DNA of 41,122 bases from contig JACCZW010000144.1 in assembly GCA_013695765.1 (NCBI GenBank), forward strand, positions 1-41,122. The letters are read 5' to 3'. Under the pieces are notes generated by a model. That model made no database searches, had not been told where the DNA came from, and worked only from the letters and a program-made list of their open reading frames with translations. This document shows positions 39,382 through 41,122 of the stretch, one piece after another. The number at the start of each line of letters is the position of its first letter. The stretch's first letter is position 1. Position numbers and translations under genes: made by a program. The stretch is from Gammaproteobacteria bacterium. Its GTDB lineage: Bacteria > Pseudomonadota > Gammaproteobacteria > JACCYU01.

Positions 39382-40257
39382 ATGGGACGCCACAGACGCC
39401 GCTCTCGCGGCCTTGCCTATCGGCTTTCGCGGATCATAGCGGTCGTCACGCTGATTGTGTGGGGCGGTCTGCTGTTGAGCGCCATGTTCCACTGGAACAA
39501 CTCACCCCCGGGCGACAAGGAACAACTGGCGACGAGGAGCAAAACCGTTCAGGAACCGGTGCGCGTAGCGGAAGACAATCATGGCGAAAGGCGTACGCGA
39601 GACTGGTATACCAGCCGCGACCCGGTTGAGATCCGTGCGCCATTCGTACGCGCCGATAAGCGACGAATGGCCGACGATAAGGCGCCGGTTCCACCCGGGT
39701 CCGCGCGAGACAAACTGAATTTCGATGAGCCGGCGGATAAAGCCGGAGGTCCTGCGGTGTCGCCCCCCACGGCTCGATCGGACACCGATGCCGAATCCCA
39801 CATGACCGAGGCGCAGGCCGCGCGGCAATCGGCGGCAGCGGAGGCGGATGCGACTACCGAGTCCGACATGGCACGTTTCGAAACGGCGCCCGAGGAGCCG
39901 AAGGCATTCACCAGCGCGTCGTCAAATCACGTCGCGCGGGCGCAATTCACCACCCGCATCGAGGCGCGCGAACCCGTCGATCACATAGGAGCGGTGTTCC
40001 CCAGCAACGGCACGCCGGTCCGCACCTTGCTTTATTTCACCGAGATTACCGGTCTGAACGGCGAGACGGTCACGCATCGCTGGGAACATGAAGGTCAGGT
40101 CATTGCTGAAGTGTCGTTCGACATCGGCAGCGATCGCTGGCGCATCTATTCCAGCAAGAATCTCAGTCAGGCGATGCAGGGCGACTGGCGCGTCGTAGTC
40201 ACCGATTCGAATGGAGAAATCATCAAAATCGATTCATTCGTATACGACGATTCCTGA
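39382..40257 (+). CDS. DUF2914 protein, second of a tandem pair
   Basis: A 291-residue paralogue of the preceding gene: basic N-terminus (RHRRRSRG), one membrane helix (about 17-36), a charged and disordered linker (about 40-180) and a DUF2914 domain (183-290) with VARAQFTTRI, LLYFTEIT, HRWEHEGQVIAEVSFDIG, IYSSKNL and WRVVVTDSNGEI. The linkers share little while the end domains match closely. I chose the ATG at 39382 with AAGGGGA upstream over GTG and ATG starts 20 and 7 codons earlier. Role unknown. Confidence 0.88.
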   Translation: MGRHRRRSRGLAYRLSRIIAVVTLIVWGGLLLSAMFHWNNSPPGDKEQLATRSKTVQEPVRVAEDNHGERRTRDWYTSRDPVEIRAPFVRADKRRMADDKAPVPPGSARDKLNFDEPADKAGGPAVSPPTARSDTDAESHMTEAQAARQSAAAEADATTESDMARFETAPEEPKAFTSASSNHVARAQFTTRIEAREPVDHIGAVFPSNGTPVRTLLYFTEITGLNGETVTHRWEHEGQVIAEVSFDIGSDRWRIYSSKNLSQAMQGDWRVVVTDSNGEIIKIDSFVYDDS

Positions 40258-40390
40258 ATTGGCGTTACCGGGCGCGGGTCTGCCCACGCTGCATCCGCGT
40301 GCGGGCGCAATATGCAGCGCGCGACGGGAACCCGTCCGTCCATCCGCCCCACTAAGCCGCAATACAAAATCGCCGGTTGTTGTATAACCG

Positions 40391-40921
40391 ATGTCACACA
40401 TCCCGTATGGTCGTGAATTACGTGTCGTTGTAGTTCTCGCGGCAGGCATCGGCGCCGTCGGCGCGCTCGCTCAGGAGGCCGCACCGGTCAAGGTCATCCA
40501 GTTGGCGACCACTAAAATCGTCGACGAAGTTTAGTTAACCGGCACGGTGACCTCAAAACACCGCGCCACGCCCTCGCCTCGCGAGAGCGGGCTCGTATTG
40601 TCGATGTATGTCGATGCGGATGACCGGGTAGAAAAAGGCGCCTGGACCACTTCGAAATCCGCGACAAGTCTTATCTCAACGGCAGGCCCACATCGGTCTG
40701 TCGGTGCGGCGCGAGACAGGATCGGGCTGGCGCCGCTGGTATTCCTGCCCGGCGCGGGCCGCGAGCTCTATCGTGGCGTGGGTGCGATCGTTTTGTTCGG
40801 CCTGCAATTCGCGACCACGGTCACGCTGGTGTTCCTGTCCGCCTTGCTCATCGAAGTGCTTAACCTGCGGATACGGCGGCAAGCCGCCAGCCAGGGAGGC
40901 TATGCGCGGACGCAAAGCTAG
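40391..40921 (+). pseudogene. Fused remnant of an RND efflux adaptor and pump
   Basis: A decayed tripartite efflux locus. From the ATG at 40391 the frame reads like the start of a membrane-fusion (HlyD-like) adaptor, with a hydrophobic signal (VVVVLAAGIGAVGALA). It has an in-frame amber TAG at 40532, then LTGTV...SGLVLSMYVDADDRVEKG, the lipoyl-like start of the adaptor. At about 40640 the match stops. After an unrecognised ~70 bases it reads as the C-terminus of an RND permease (GLAPLVFLPGAGRELYRGVGAIV... LIEVLNL). The adaptor end and nearly all of the pump are missing, an internal deletion of several kb if the original pair was typical. Confidence 0.8.
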
Positions 40922-40961
40922 ACGCTTGGCGAGTAACGAGCGCGGGTCGCAAACGGGGGAT

Positions 40962-41122
40962 TTACAGCAATCCCCGCTCGGCGAAGGACACGATGTCGTC
41001 GCCGACCACAATATGATCGAGCACGCGCACGTCAATCAGCGCCAGCGCATCTTTCAGGCGCTGCGTGATGTGGCGATCGGCCGCACTCGGTTCGGCCACA
41101 CCGGACGGATGATTGTGCGCAA
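40962..41122 (-). CDS. radC: RadC-like JAB domain protein, C-terminal part
   Basis: The last 53 codons of a RadC/UPF0758 protein, cut by the window edge. The metal motif HNHPSG is visible at the start, followed by [29 protein letters not shown], which matches the end of the JAB/MPN domain. The family's function is disputed, despite the DNA repair name. The stop is at 40962-40964. Confidence 0.92.
   Translation of the reverse strand, partial: AHNHPSGVAEPSAADRHITQRLKDALALIDVRVLDHIVVGDDIVSFAERGLL

Overview
The window is 41 kb of gene-dense, fairly GC-rich chromosome from a gammaproteobacterium. The evidence is the gene order aroE, tsaC, topA, smg, dprA, LysM lipoprotein, then divergent def, fmt, rsmB, a locus order shared across Gammaproteobacteria. 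A Pseudomonas-type HemB (Asp in place of the zinc cysteines), Gor, a UbiA-type ubiquinone pathway, an LpxL/HtrB-type acyltransferase and a his-tat cluster agree with this. I cannot place it more finely; an uncultured lineage near Chromatiales or Ectothiorhodospiraceae would fit.

Layout. Positions 84-130 hold the 3' half of a CAU-anticodon tRNA with no 5' half, probably the edge of an element integrated to the left. A Gre-like factor and a biotin block (bioF, bioB, an EcsC-family gene) follow; the biotin block is split by a small type II restriction-modification islet whose nuclease gene is frameshifted. comF, ubiA and gor come next. A long minus-strand run (17763 down to 8952) carries the LysM lipoprotein, dprA, smg, topA, tsaC, hemF, hemB and aroE, several with overlapping stop and start codons. 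Divergent from it, def-fmt-rsmB-DUF4390-ntrY-ntrX-methyltransferase run on the plus strand (17895-25654). After a minus-strand lipid A acyltransferase and ttcA come pip-dtd and the late histidine genes hisB-hisH-hisA-hisF-hisI-hisE, followed directly by tatABC. The right end has a BPSS1780-like membrane protein, gpmI, a 59-residue orphan ORF, a TerC-family gene, two tandem DUF2914 paralogues, a decayed and internally deleted RND efflux locus, and the 3' end of radC.

Most of the window is housekeeping: biotin, heme, ubiquinone, shikimate and histidine synthesis, translation start and proofreading (def, fmt, dtd), tRNA and rRNA modification (tsaC, ttcA, rsmB), DNA topology and uptake (topA, dprA, comF) and Tat export. 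I do not see a complete, clearly new multi-gene system. The parts most worth a second look are the R-M islet with twin palindromes in front of the methyltransferase and a broken nuclease, the NtrX that lacks the sigma-54 contact motif, the Gre-like factor without a catalytic tip, the repeat at the start of aroE, the paired DUF2914 proteins, the fused RND remnant and the tRNA half.
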